Positions 54,523 through 64,000 of a stretch of 64,000 bases of DNA are shown piece after piece. Origin of the DNA: Branchipolynoe longqiensis. Taxonomy: Eukaryota; Annelida; Polychaeta; Phyllodocida; Polynoidae. Under the pieces are notes generated by a model that saw only the letters and a list, made by a program, of their open reading frames with translations, was not told where the DNA came from and searched no databases. Location: positions 170,547,230 through 170,611,229 of the forward strand of contig CM059186.1 in NCBI GenBank assembly GCA_030323885.1, in the 5' to 3' direction. The position numbers and the translations under genes were made by a program. Position 1 is the first letter of the stretch. The number at the start of each line of letters is the position of its first letter.

Positions 54523-54745
54523 CAGAGGAGGGGGGGGGGGGGGGAGCAGGGGGTGGGGGGGCTGGTGGGGGGGTGGGGGGGGGGGGGGGGGGGGGCACGG
54601 CATTGGGGGGGGCCGGGGGGGGGGGGAGCGGGGGGGGGGGGGGGGGCTCTCCAACCTGTTGCAAGCAGAGGAGGGGGGGGGGGGGGGGCCTCTGTTGCTC
54701 CCTCACACTATGTGGGGGGGGGGGGGGGAGGAGCATGCTCTCCGG
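54523..54745 (+). repeat. Poly-G tract with internal direct repeat
   Basis: Long G-runs; CTCTCCAACCTGTTGCAAGC with GAGGAGGGG appears at 54504 and again at about 54647. Confidence 0.8.
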
Positions 54746-54768
54746 TCTGGTCGAGCCGGTTGGGCTGA

Positions 54769-54911
54769 CCAGGGGTTCAATGGCAGACACACAACACACA
54801 GTGTGCACACACTCATAAGCCACATATAAGGCGTATTTTGCTAGGAAATGATCATCAGATCTCGCTGGTCACATAAATATAAAACCAGCATATGTTTTCT
54901 TTAATGATATG
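54769..54911 (+). repeat. Direct repeat flanking palindrome 1 (right)
   Basis: Same-orientation counterpart of 50573-50713. Confidence 0.82.
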
Positions 54912-56194
54912 AATATTATTTGCCAGTTGAATAAAACCACCATGATATGAGATGTAATAGTAATACATTAAAATCCTTCTGTTTTAATGTAAATTCAAAC
55001 CTTAATTACTCTTAAATGAAAAACCAAATGTGGCTGATATTTAGTTAATTAGTGGAGCAGATTTGGCTCTTTCTATTAATATAAATATTTATTACCACTT
55101 AATACAGGTTCACTGCATGTAGCCAAAAACACATTTTCCTATAGTAAAGCCTACCAATTAACGTCCTGAAATACACCAACGGAACACATTGTACCAACAG
55201 ACTTTCATTTGACATGTTTCCCCAACCTGGGTAAGAAGTTCCAGTGTCAATGCTAACTTATTAATGCTAACTTATTAAATTGCTCAAATTAAGAAAAGAA
55301 AAAGTTGCTTCAGTGCTTGATTCTTAAATCATTATCAATGCTTTCACATACTCCAACAACAGTTTTTTAAAGGTTCTTTTTCAAAGATGGGTAGGAAAGC
55401 AATGAAAAATACAGCTGTATTTTCAAGAGATTGCACATTGTGAAATAGATTCACACCAGCACCAACTTTCAAAATTTGAATAATTATTATAATAGGTATG
55501 TATGATATTTTTAGAATACATTTTATCTCAATGGAACATATATCAATGGAAAGAGCTTGAATGGAATTTAAACATGGAAACCCTATAATTTTAATCTAAA
55601 GTAAATATCAAGAAAGTTATATCATTTTGAACTTGTCAATCTGTATCCATTTGGCTTCCTTGTTCTATAGTAAAACTGCTAAAAGCTGTGAACCAAAATC
55701 GAGCAAGGAGGGGAAGACCTTTGAGTGAACTCAGTGGCTGGGGTGAGAGACTTTGTTGACATCACCTAATGTGCATCCATCATCAAAATGCATCTGATCA
55801 TCACCCAATCTTCATGAAAATTGGTAAATAGATAGAAAACAGATATACGAAAATGAATATGGTAGTTTCAAAGTTTCGCAGATATTGGTGATTCGCAGAG
55901 GTTTTAGAGAAACAGACAAAAAAAGAAAGAATTAAGAGCAATTTTCATTAGGCTTCTCAATTCTAGCTGACAGATCAAAAAAAAGATTTCAGGATCCATA
56001 TGAACAAGAAGATTTTATCTACATGGTGCAAAAGACAGCTTGTTAATGACTTTAAAAGTGTCCCCACAGCAAAGCAAAAAGCAACACATGCCACAACATA
56101 CCTATAGCATAAAGACCTTCATATGAATATGATTCTGCTAAATCAGGTATGAAAGTGGTCTCTGTGAAAGAAAATGGAAATGCTGATTTTCTCC
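54912..56194. other. No gene seen
   Basis: AT-rich, unique-looking sequence with no ORF, SINE or LINE recognised. Confidence 0.5.
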
Positions 56195-56432
56195 CATAGG
56201 CTTAGCATTGTCAGGAAATTGCTGAAATTTCCCGGAAGTCGGGTTTCATACATATTGGTGTACTCTGATAGTACTGTGCCATTTGAAGCACGTATTAGTA
56301 GAATACACTGATAGTGCTGTACCGTCTGAAGCACATATTAATAGTATAAGCTGATAGTGCTGCGGGATTGAGGTAGGGGCCGACAGGAAGAATCCCAGAA
56401 ATCCGCGAAATTGCGGATATCTTTCATCCCTG
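56195..56432. repeat. Dispersed repeat shared with 21.0-21.3 kb
   Basis: Starts CTCCCATAGGCTTAGCATTG and ends GATATCTTTCATCCCTG. Inside, three tandem units of about 50 bp carry CTGATAGTGCTG...GAAGCACATATTA. Confidence 0.55.
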
Positions 56433-56551
56433 TGCTATTATTTGGAATGTTTTCAGCTATTATTTTTTATGTTTTCACTTTTGGTTTCCATGTCACCAAG
56501 TGGTACACAGTTTCTGAGAATGACCATGCCAATAGGCATGGGAGAGTACAT

Positions 56552-56822
56552 CGTTTTGGCGAAACTGAGCGAAACAAAGCAATTTAATAATAAATATACT
56601 ATTTGTTTTACATCCAGAGACTGTGAAATAGTAATAGATATATAATATGTTTATCTTCCCAAAGCAGGCTTGTTCTAAACAGTTCGGCGACCATTTTGGT
56701 CTTAGCGAAACCGGGCAAAATCAAGCAATTTAATAATAAATATAATTGTTTTACATACATACGGTGAAATAGTAATAGATATGAAATATAGTATTTATCT
56801 TCCCAGACTGAGCTTGTTCTAG
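56552..56822 (+). repeat. Tandem duplication of about 145 bp
   Basis: AAGCAATTTAATAATAAATA, GTGAAATAGTAATAGATAT and TTTATCTTCCCA occur twice in the same order. Confidence 0.82.
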
Positions 56823-56875
56823 GATTTGTTTGTTGTTTTACATCCTAGCAACATCTAAGGTCTTATCAGGACAGG
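56823..56875 (-). mobile_element. SINE-B tail fragment
   Basis: GTTTTACATCCTAGCAACAT and AAGGTCTTATCAGGACAGG. Confidence 0.75.
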
Positions 56876-56973
56876 ATGTGGGTGGGATGATAGTAGTGTA
56901 GTGGTCTGCACTGACCTCTCAGGCAAGTAACCACATAGACAGGTAGGCGTGGGGAGTGTGTTGATATCAGGGA

Positions 56974-57045
56974 GCCTAGGTGGTGTAATGGTTAGCACAC
57001 TGGCCCGGAATGCAAAGAGATGTGGGTTCGAGTCCCGCTCTAGGC
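56974..57045 (+). ncRNA. tRNA-like module of SINE-A dimer, unit 1
   Basis: A box 56981-56991 (TGGTGTAATGG), B box 57025-57035 (GGTTCGAGTCC); cloverleaf with a weak anticodon stem. Confidence 0.55.
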
Positions 57046-57294
57046 GCAGTATTTCCCATTTTCATCACCCCCACGACACTGGTTGCCGTGATCAGGATCC
57101 TGTACAAGCTTTGCGCTGTATGGTTGTTGAACCTACCCTGTGTATGTATGTGTTAGTGCATTGCCTGTATGTATGTAATTGTAAGCATTACAAGACTTAC
57201 AATTCCAGGGGGACGAGTGTAGTGGTCTGCACTGACCTCTCAGGCAAGTAACCACATAGACAGGTAGGCGTGGGGAGTGTGTTGATATCAGGGA

Positions 57295-57366
57295 GCCTAG
57301 GTGGTGTAATGGTTAGCACACTGGCCCGGAATGCAAAGAGATGTGGGTTCGAGTCCCGCTCTAGGC
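57295..57366 (+). ncRNA. tRNA-like module of SINE-A dimer, unit 2
   Basis: Same cloverleaf as unit 1. Confidence 0.55.
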
Positions 57367-57404
57367 GCAGTATTTCCCATTTTCATCACCCCCAGGACAG
57401 TAGT

Positions 57405-58281
57405 AACACAATAACAATACTCCCACCCTCCCTTATCCCCAGGAGCTTAGGTAAAGGGGATGGGAGCTGTCTCAGATGGCATGTGTGGGTGGAGGAGTTA
57501 ATATAACACTGTAGTCCCCTGGAGCATAGGTGAAGGGTGTGGGAGTTGTCTCGGAGCTAAAGCTTTATCTAAGTCCTACATCTATACAAAATCTTCAGGT
57601 TAAGCTATTTTTTTATCTGGGTATTATTACGGGGCACTTTTCATCTAATTTATTTCCTACCCCGGGAGGGAGATTGGATTATTTATTTTTTACCTTGGCT
57701 TGGGGGGGGGACTTATTTCTTTACCTGAGTATTATTATAATTAGGGGAAATTCTTTTTTAAGTGCATCAATAAAATCAGAAACAAATCAGTCTGTGCAAT
57801 CAATAAAATCATGGATTTCTATTATTTTTTCCAACTTTGTTTTCTTGTATGAAAGAATTCAGTGAGCACAACCAATACAATCTTGTTTGAATTTGTTTAT
57901 ATTCATCAGCCAACGTTTTTTCCCAACTTTTTATAAAAGTTTTTTTTTTGTGGTAAGTGATTACCAGGTAGAGGCCACGTCTTGGATTTCAAAACGTCTT
58001 GAAAAATCAAGACGTTTTGAAAAACCAAGACAGTTTACATATAGAAACAAATAGGGGTGACCTGTCACAGTCTGCCACTACTTTAATATTGAGGATGGAA
58101 CCTAACAAAATACATCATTAAAATGGCTATAAGTAGCTCTTCAAAGTTTCTATGAAGAAAATGCTCCTGTCTATAGTATGTTCATAATATTCAATTAAAA
58201 CTACATTAAAATAAAGAGATAATCTTATTTTGCCTATAACATTGTGCTGTTTTTATTCTGGAATTAGTCATTTTTACTGGT
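57405..58281. other. No gene; one perfect hairpin
   Basis: TCAAAACGTCTTGA (57989-58002) and its complement (58007-58020) are separated by AAAA, a 14-bp perfect stem. The frame at 57530-57865 shows no domain. Confidence 0.5.
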
Positions 58282-58564
58282 GAAACACCATGGTCTATTT
58301 AAACCAGTATTTTTCTTAGAATCAAAATCCTGGACATAGTTAATGAGAAATAACCAACAATATGAACAAATCATGATGAATAGCATCATATATGCCATTA
58401 CTCTAATGTACACAGGCAGATGGGTTGTTGTTTTAGCAGTCTACTACACAAGGATGGCCACTGGAGTTGGGTGTGGGTGTGGGTTGGGTGTGGGTGTGGG
58501 TGTGGGTGAAAAGTGGGATTTCTCTCTGTGTGGTATATCCACCATACAATATGTGTATGTGCAT

Positions 58565-58945
58565 ATACAGACAGAATATACATGTATATATATATATGCA
58601 TATATATATATATATATGCATATATAGGCATAATTATAAAGATATAGTGATATACACGCATATATGTGCATATATGTGCATTATATGAATATGTACACAT
58701 ATATACATGTAGATATGTATATATACACATATATATGCGTATATATATACGCATATATATGCATATATACGCATATATAAGCATATATACACATATATAT
58801 GCATATATACATATATACGCATATATATGTGTATATATGCACATATATACACATACATACATGTAGGTATGTATATACACACATATATACACATATATAC
58901 ATGTATATATGGGCATCTATATGTGCATATATATACATAAATGTA
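58565..58945. repeat. TATATGCATA microsatellite, left arm
   Basis: Alternating purine/pyrimidine TATATGCATATATACGCATA units. Confidence 0.85.
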
Positions 58946-59120
58946 TGGATGTATGGATATACTGGTACTGGTAGTACCCCTATCCTCAAACTTAAAAACA
59001 AGGTTTGGCAGCAGTCATGGCTCAATGACCATGACCCACATCCCCACTAAGTTTTTCAGTTAGTCAGTTTACAGATGCATCCCCACCCTAGCTTCTTTGT
59101 GTTGGTGTAACCCTGTCAGA

Positions 59121-59834
59121 GGGGCCGTATGCAGGAGTCAGTGTTAGCGAGGCAAAACGGTGTTTGTCGGGAATTCCGGGTTAGCGGCGAAAAAATGGTA
59201 TGCACGAGTCAGTGTTAGGCCTAACACCAAAGGCTTAACCGGTGTTACCTTAACCCTAAAAAATATCAGGTTTAGCGAATTTATTAGGCCCAAATCTATT
59301 CAATGCGACCATATTTAACAGAATTAGATACGCAATAAGTGAAATTTATTCAAATTAACCCTAAATTCGAACCTTCCTTAAGGCTACCGCCGCATTGGCG
59401 GCGATATTACTAGTTATATTTTCGAATCGACGAACGTAATGTAAACAAATCGCCGCCGCCGCTGCGTTCCATACTGGCGGCGGCGGCGATTTGTTTACTT
59501 TACGCTCGTCGATTCGAAAATATAACTATTAATATCGCCGCCAATACGGCGGTAACCTTAATAATGCTTCGGATTTAGGGTTAAATTGGTCAAATTTCAC
59601 TTATTGCGTATGTAATTCTGTTAAATATGATCGCATTCAGTAGATTTGAGCCTAATATCTGGCTACAAACGCAGAGGGATTTCCCAAATCTATAAATAAT
59701 TTCACGTTTAGCTAAAATGTTAGTGTTACGCGCTCCTGCATACGACTTGACACAGTTCCCGATTTCGGTAATAGCTAAACGGTAACAGGCTCTAACACCA
59801 AAACCCGCTAACACTGACTCCTGCATAAGGCCCC
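59121..59834. mobile_element. Foldback MITE, 714 bp, type 2 ends, inserted in palindrome 2
   Basis: Ends GGGGCCGTATGCAGGAGTCA and the complement of GACTCCTGCATAAGGCCCC. The interior matches 30067-30822 (TTTAACAGAATTAGATACG, ATATTTTCGAATCGACGAAC, GCCGCCGCCGCTGCG), with the same extended self-complementarity. The right arm of the palindrome has CCAGCAATATAGACC at the equivalent place, so this is an insertion with a small loss. Confidence 0.87.
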
Positions 59835-60151
59835 AGGTTAGTGGTAGTCATGCATGGTTGCCCCACCTGACACCTCCCCCACCACCCACACACACAAAGT
59901 AAGACAATAGCCAGACAGCAACACTGGTCTGCCATCCACACCCCCACCAGCCCACTTGTAGCCACACCATGCTGGTCAATGATGATGTGGTGATATTTAT
60001 TTAAATTTTATTTTTATTTAAATTGATTTATTTATTATCCTTACTTTTTAATTTTTTTCAGATTATTTCTATCCATATTGTTTGCTCATTATTCACATGC
60101 TGTCAGGACCTCCCAGCATTCTGCCACCAATTGGACCACTCTGGGATTAGC

Positions 60152-60223
60152 AGTTCCTCTATAGCTCAGATGGCAGAGTGTTGGTCTCAAGATCAGAGGG
60201 TAACTGGTTCGAATCTTGGAACT
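60152..60223 (+). ncRNA. tRNA-like module with pol III signals, left arm
   Basis: A 72-nt unit closed by AGTTCC/GGAACT. A box TAGCTCAGATGG and B box GGTTCGAATC match pol III consensus well. D stem GCTC/GAGT is good, the anticodon arm has a compressed loop (TTGGT-CTCAAG-ATCAG), and the T stem is poor. A T-run follows at 60231-60236 as a possible pol III terminator. Probably a transcribable tRNA-like sequence rather than a functional tRNA. Confidence 0.5.
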
Positions 60224-60296
60224 AGAATACTTTTTTGTAAAGAATGTCTTAATAATTTTTTTTTTAAATGCATAATTATATTAATATTAGTCAAAT

Positions 60297-60893
60297 TTAC
60301 CGGGCTCGACTTTACCCCGGGTCGACTTTACCCCGGGTCGACTTTAGCCCAGCTCGACTTTACCCCGGTTCGAGTTTACCCCGGCTCGACTTGACGTTAC
60401 CCGCCTCGACTTTACCCGGCTCGATGTGACCCGCCTCGATGTTACCTGGCTCGACGTGACCCATCTTGATGTTACCCACCTCAACGTTACCCACCTCAAT
60501 GTTTCCCACCTCGACATTACCCAGCTCGACGTTACCCGCCTAAACGTTACCCGACCCAACTTTACCCAACCCGACTTTACCTGACCCAACTTTACCCGAC
60601 CCGACTTCACCCGACCTGAGTTCACCCGACCACACTTTACCCGACCACACTTTACCCGGCCACACTTTACCCGGCCTGACTTTACCTCACCTCACTTTAC
60701 CTGACCCGAGTTTACCTGACCCGAGTTTACCCGACCCAACTTTACCCGACCACACTTTACCCGACCACACTTTACCTGACCACACTTTACCCGACCCGAC
60801 TTTACCTCAGCTCACTTTATCTGACCCGAGTTTATCTGACAAGAGTATACCCGACCCGACATTACCCGACCTGATGTTACCCACCTGGACTTT
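60297..60893 (+). repeat. Minisatellite core of palindrome 2, left half (C-rich strand)
   Basis: Units like CGACTTTACCCGGC and CGACGTTACCCGCCT, about 14-15 bp. The plus strand reads ACCC here and GGGT after about 60894. Confidence 0.9.
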
Positions 60894-61797
60894 ACGTTGA
60901 GGCGGGTAACGTTGAGGCGGGTAACGTTGAGGTGGGTAATGTCGAGGCGGGTAACGTCAAGCCAGGTAACATTGAGGCGGGTAACATCGAGGTGGGTAAC
61001 GTCAAGGCGGGTAAATCGAGGCGAGTAGCGTCGAGGTGGGTAACATCGAGGTGGGTAACATCGAGGCGGGTAACGTCGAGGCAGGTAACGTCGAGGCAGG
61101 TAACATCGAGGTGGGTAACGTCGAGGCGGGTTACGTCGAGGCGGGTAACGTCAAGGCACATAATGTTGAGGCGGGTAATGTCGACTCGGGTAATGTCGAG
61201 GTGGGTAGCGTCGCGCCTCGAGGCGGGTAGCGTCGAGGCGGGTAAAGTCGAGGCGGGTAACGTCAAGGCGCGTAACGTTGAGGCGGGTAACATCGAGGCG
61301 AGTAACGTCGAGGCGAGTAACGTCGAGGCGGGTAACGTCGAGGCGGGTAACGTCGAGGCGGGTAACGTCGAGGCGGGTAATGTCGAGGCGGGTAACGTCG
61401 AGGCGGGTAACGTCGAGGCGGGTAACGTCGAGGCGGGTAACATCGAGGCATGTAACGTCAAGGCGGGTAACGTCGAGGCGTGTAACGTCGAGGTGGGTAA
61501 CGTCGAGGCGGGTAACGTCGAGGTGGGTAACGTCGAGCGGGGTAAAGTGTAGTCGGGTAAAGTCATGTCGGGTGAACTCGGGTCAGGTGAAGTCAGGTCA
61601 GGTGAAGTCGGGTCGAGTGAAGTCGGGTGGGGTGAAGTCGAGTCAGGTGAAGACGAGTCGGGTAAAATTGACCTGGGTCAAGCTGATCCGGGTAAAGCAG
61701 AGCCGTGTAAAGCAGAGGCGGGTAAACCTGAGCCGGGTAAAGTAGAGCCGAGTAAAGCCCAGTCAGATAACGTCGAGCAATGTCGAGTTAGGTAAAG
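60894..61797 (+). repeat. Minisatellite core of palindrome 2, right half (G-rich strand)
   Basis: About 60 units of GGGTAACGTCGAGGC (15 bp), most uniform at 61310-61450, drifting to GGGTAAAGTCGAG-like units at the far end, which mirror the far end of the left half. Confidence 0.92.
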
Positions 61798-61873
61798 GCA
61801 TATTTATTAATATTGATATAATTATGCATTACAAAAAAAAGTAGTATGACATTCTTTTAAAAAAAACTATTGC

Positions 61874-61945
61874 AGTTCCAAGATTCGAACCGGTTACCCT
61901 CTGATCTTGAGACCAACACTCTGCCATCTGAGCTACAGAGGAACT
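61874..61945 (-). ncRNA. tRNA-like module with pol III signals, right arm
   Basis: Minus-strand counterpart of 60152-60223. The closing stem extends to GCAGTTCC/GGAACTGC (8 bp), with the same A and B boxes and a T-run downstream on the minus strand (about 61858-61866). Both copies transcribe toward the minisatellite core. Confidence 0.5.
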
Positions 61946-62429
61946 GCTAAACCCAGAGGGGTCCAATTGGTGGGAGGTCCTGACAGCATGTGAATAATGA
62001 GCAAACAGTATGGATAGAAATAATCTGAAAAGAATTAAAAAGTAAGGATAATAAATAAATCAATTTAAATATAAATAAAATAAAATTTAAATAAATATCA
62101 CCACATCATCATTGACAAGTATGGTGTGGCTCGAGGGGCTGGTGGGGGTGTGGATTGCAGACCAGTGTTGCTGTGTGGGTATTGTTTTACTTTGTGTGTG
62201 TGGTTGGGGGGGGAGGTGTCAGCTAGGGCAACCATGCATGACTACCACTAACCTGGTCTATATTGCTGGCAGGGTTACCCCAACACAAAGAAGCTAGGGT
62301 GGGGATGCATCTGTAAACTGACTAACTGAAAAAGTTAGTGGGGATGTGGGTCATGGTCATTGAGCCATGACTGTTGCCAAACCTTGTTTTTAAGTTTGAG
62401 GATAGGGGTACTACCAGTACCAGTATATC

Positions 62430-62820
62430 CATACATATATGTATATATATATGCACATAGTGACATATAGATGTCGATATATACACATATATACACATAT
62501 ATATGTGTACGTATGTGTGTATATACATACCTACATGTATGTATGTGTATATATGTGCATATATACACATATATACACATACATGCACATATATATGCGC
62601 ATATATGTATATATGCATATATGTGTATATATTTATATATGCGTATATATACGCATATATATGTGTATATATACATGTATATATGTGTATATATGCATAT
62701 ATATGCACATATATCCACATATATGCGTGTATATCACTATAATTATGCCTATATATGCATATATATGTATATGCATATATATATATACATGTATATGTCT
62801 GTCTGTATATGCACATACAC
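62430..62820. repeat. TATATGCATA microsatellite, right arm
   Basis: Mirror of 58565-58945. Confidence 0.85.
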
Positions 62821-63094
62821 ATATACTGCATGGTGGATATACCACACACAGAGAAATCTCACTTTGCACCTACACCCACACCCACACACACCCAACACCC
62901 ACACCCAGCTCCAGAGGCCATCCTTGTGTAAGTAGACTGCTAAAACAACAACCAATCTGCCTGTGTACATTAGAGTAATGGCATATATGATACTATTCAT
63001 CGTGATTTGTTCATATTGTTGGTTATTTCTCATTAACTATGTCCAGGATTTTGATTCTAAGAAAAATACTTGTTTAAATAGACCATGGTGTTTC

Positions 63095-63629
63095 CGTTTC
63101 CGTTTGCTGGAGTTTGATTATTCTGTTATTCAACACGAGTTTACAAATGGTGGCGCCCATAGAGGGCTATTTCCGTTTCCGTTTGCTGGATTTTGGTGAT
63201 TTCATTTCCCGCCTCTATGAATACAGGTATTGTTTATGTATATGTAATGGCCCACGGCCCTCCGACTCACAGTCACACACGGAAGAACACCAAGATTCAA
63301 TTCAGTGTACGCTTCACCCTTGTTTATTGAACCCTCTGCTCTTCGCGGCGTCAGTAGTTGTCTGACCCGCCCCCTGACTCGTCAGATCCCACATCGACTC
63401 TATAGGTGTGTGTGTGGGGGGGGTGGGTCAGCCACACGCAGTAGAGGTCAGCCCAGTCGGGGTCTGACCGGTGGCTACCCGTGCCGCCACCTGGCGCAGT
63501 GCGTAGGTACTGCGCTGGTGCACGGCGTAGTCTCCGCTGCTACCGCGTGGTAGTAGAGCTCATGTTCAGACTACTACATATATATATATGTACACGTGTT
63601 AGTCATTAGCCTCCCCGTGGGTGGGTCGG
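63095..63629. other. No gene; short direct repeat at the edge of palindrome 2
   Basis: TTTCCGTTTCCGTTTGCTGGA occurs at about 63091 and 63171. The rest is unassigned. Confidence 0.5.
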
Positions 63630-63940
63630 TAATATGAATAAGCAATGCTTAAGACAGACCCCCCCACCCCCCCTCCACCCCTGATATAACTACAGCAAAG
63701 TATTTTATGATTGCGCATGTATTTACTCCACTCGCAGTGTTCGATTTGAAATTCTATCAACTCGGGTGACCCGAATACGGCCGTAAACTAATATGAATAA
63801 GCAATGCTCAGGACCGACCCCCCGATATAACTACAGCAAAGTATTTTATTATTGCAGGTGTATTTTTTTACTCCACTCGTGGTGTTCGATTTGAAATTCT
63901 AGCAACTCGGGTGACCCGAATCGCGGTTGTGATAATCGAA
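63630..63940 (+). repeat. Tandem duplication of about 160 bp
   Basis: TAATATGAATAAGCAATGCT, GATATAACTACAGCAAAGTA, GTTCGATTTGAAATTCTA and ACTCGGGTGACCCGAAT occur in order at 63630 and 63790. Confidence 0.9.
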
Positions 63941-64000
63941 TACGGCCATTGTGAGCGTGGAATAAACTATTAATATTGTATTTGTGCATCCATGTTTATG

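Larger units (their letters stand above)
56898..57396 (+). mobile_element. SINE-A dimer
   Basis: Two complete SINE-A units joined by the same 138-bp spacer found in the 3.9-kb array, with 72-nt tRNA-like modules at 56974-57045 and 57295-57366. Flanks ATAGTAGT (56890-56897) and ACAGTAGT (57397-57404) suggest an 8-bp target duplication with one change. Confidence 0.85.
58282..60290 (+). repeat. Palindrome 2, left arm
   Basis: Inverted counterpart of 61805-63094. Landmarks: GAAACACCATGGTCTATTTA at the outer edge, AATGAGAAATAACCAACAAT, a GTGTGG patch, ATATGCATATA arrays (58570-58940), CCCTATCCTCAAACTTAAAA, a MITE (59121-59834, absent from the right arm), and the tRNA-like module at 60152. Confidence 0.93.
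61805..63094 (-). repeat. Palindrome 2, right arm
   Basis: Reverse complement of the left arm without the MITE; about 97% identical over the stretches compared by eye (for example 62300-62400 against 58950-59090). Confidence 0.93.

Noticed and set aside
59121..59834. Assignment of the foldback MITE to a specific transposon superfamily
   Set aside because: Target duplications could not be fixed at either copy, so no family is claimed.
60892..61745. ORFs of 155-224 residues in the palindrome core
   Set aside because: 15-bp units are a multiple of three, so every frame stays open; product is a simple pentapeptide repeat.
58282..63094. Palindromes as sequencing artefacts
   Set aside because: Arms differ by a 714-bp insertion (palindrome 2) and by about 10% plus a minisatellite expansion (palindrome 1), which an artefact would not create; not fully excluded without reads.

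Overview
The window looks like intergenic, repeat-saturated DNA from an animal nuclear genome, most likely a marine invertebrate. The case rests on an RTE-type LINE with an APE endonuclease, tyrosine-recombinase (Ngaro/DIRS-like) retroelements, tRNA-related SINEs, many small inverted-repeat transposons, long satellites, and no bacterial operon structure. The SINE set would fit a mollusc, but that is a guess. I recognise no host protein-coding gene. There is one 500-base N gap (47522-48021).

Layout. 1-1155: 3' end of a Ngaro-like element (recombinase C-terminus plus split direct repeats). 1156-9200: SINEs, two 5'-truncated LINE copies, a tandem SINE array nested in one LINE, a 55-bp minisatellite and a GTGACT microsatellite. 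10159-13176: 61-bp satellite. 13-26 kb: SINEs, three MITE-like elements (16.2, 19.4, 20.3 kb), G-rich and pentanucleotide arrays, a third LINE fragment, and 93-bp and 98-bp tandem repeats. 27-31 kb: a small internally deleted LINE and two more MITEs. 31537-34308: a second tyrosine-recombinase-type element, internally deleted, with a broken gag-like ORF1. 35346-38859: the only near-full-length LINE, with two frameshifts near its C-terminus. 40-42 kb: a MITE and a second internally deleted LINE inside a SINE. 42.5-45.4 kb: GTGTGG array and a 37-bp satellite with higher-order repeats. 48-49.65 kb: a third gag-like ORF1, broken, on the minus strand, split by a 355-bp MITE. 51-54.5 kb and 58.3-63.1 kb: two very large palindromes with arms of about 1.3-2 kb.

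Most notable are the two giant palindromes, one with tRNA-like pol III modules in both arms and a minisatellite that changes strand at its centre; the Ngaro-type A/B repeat architecture with a long hairpin at the B1/A2 junction; two internally deleted LINE derivatives sharing the same 5' breakpoint; and a tandem SINE array bounded by a single target-site duplication. Nested insertions give relative ages: the LINE at 2.8 kb is older than the SINE array inside it, the SINE at 41 kb is older than the LINE derivative inside it, and the 58-63 kb palindrome is older than the MITE in its left arm.

All family names come from motif and architecture recognition by eye. No database search was run.
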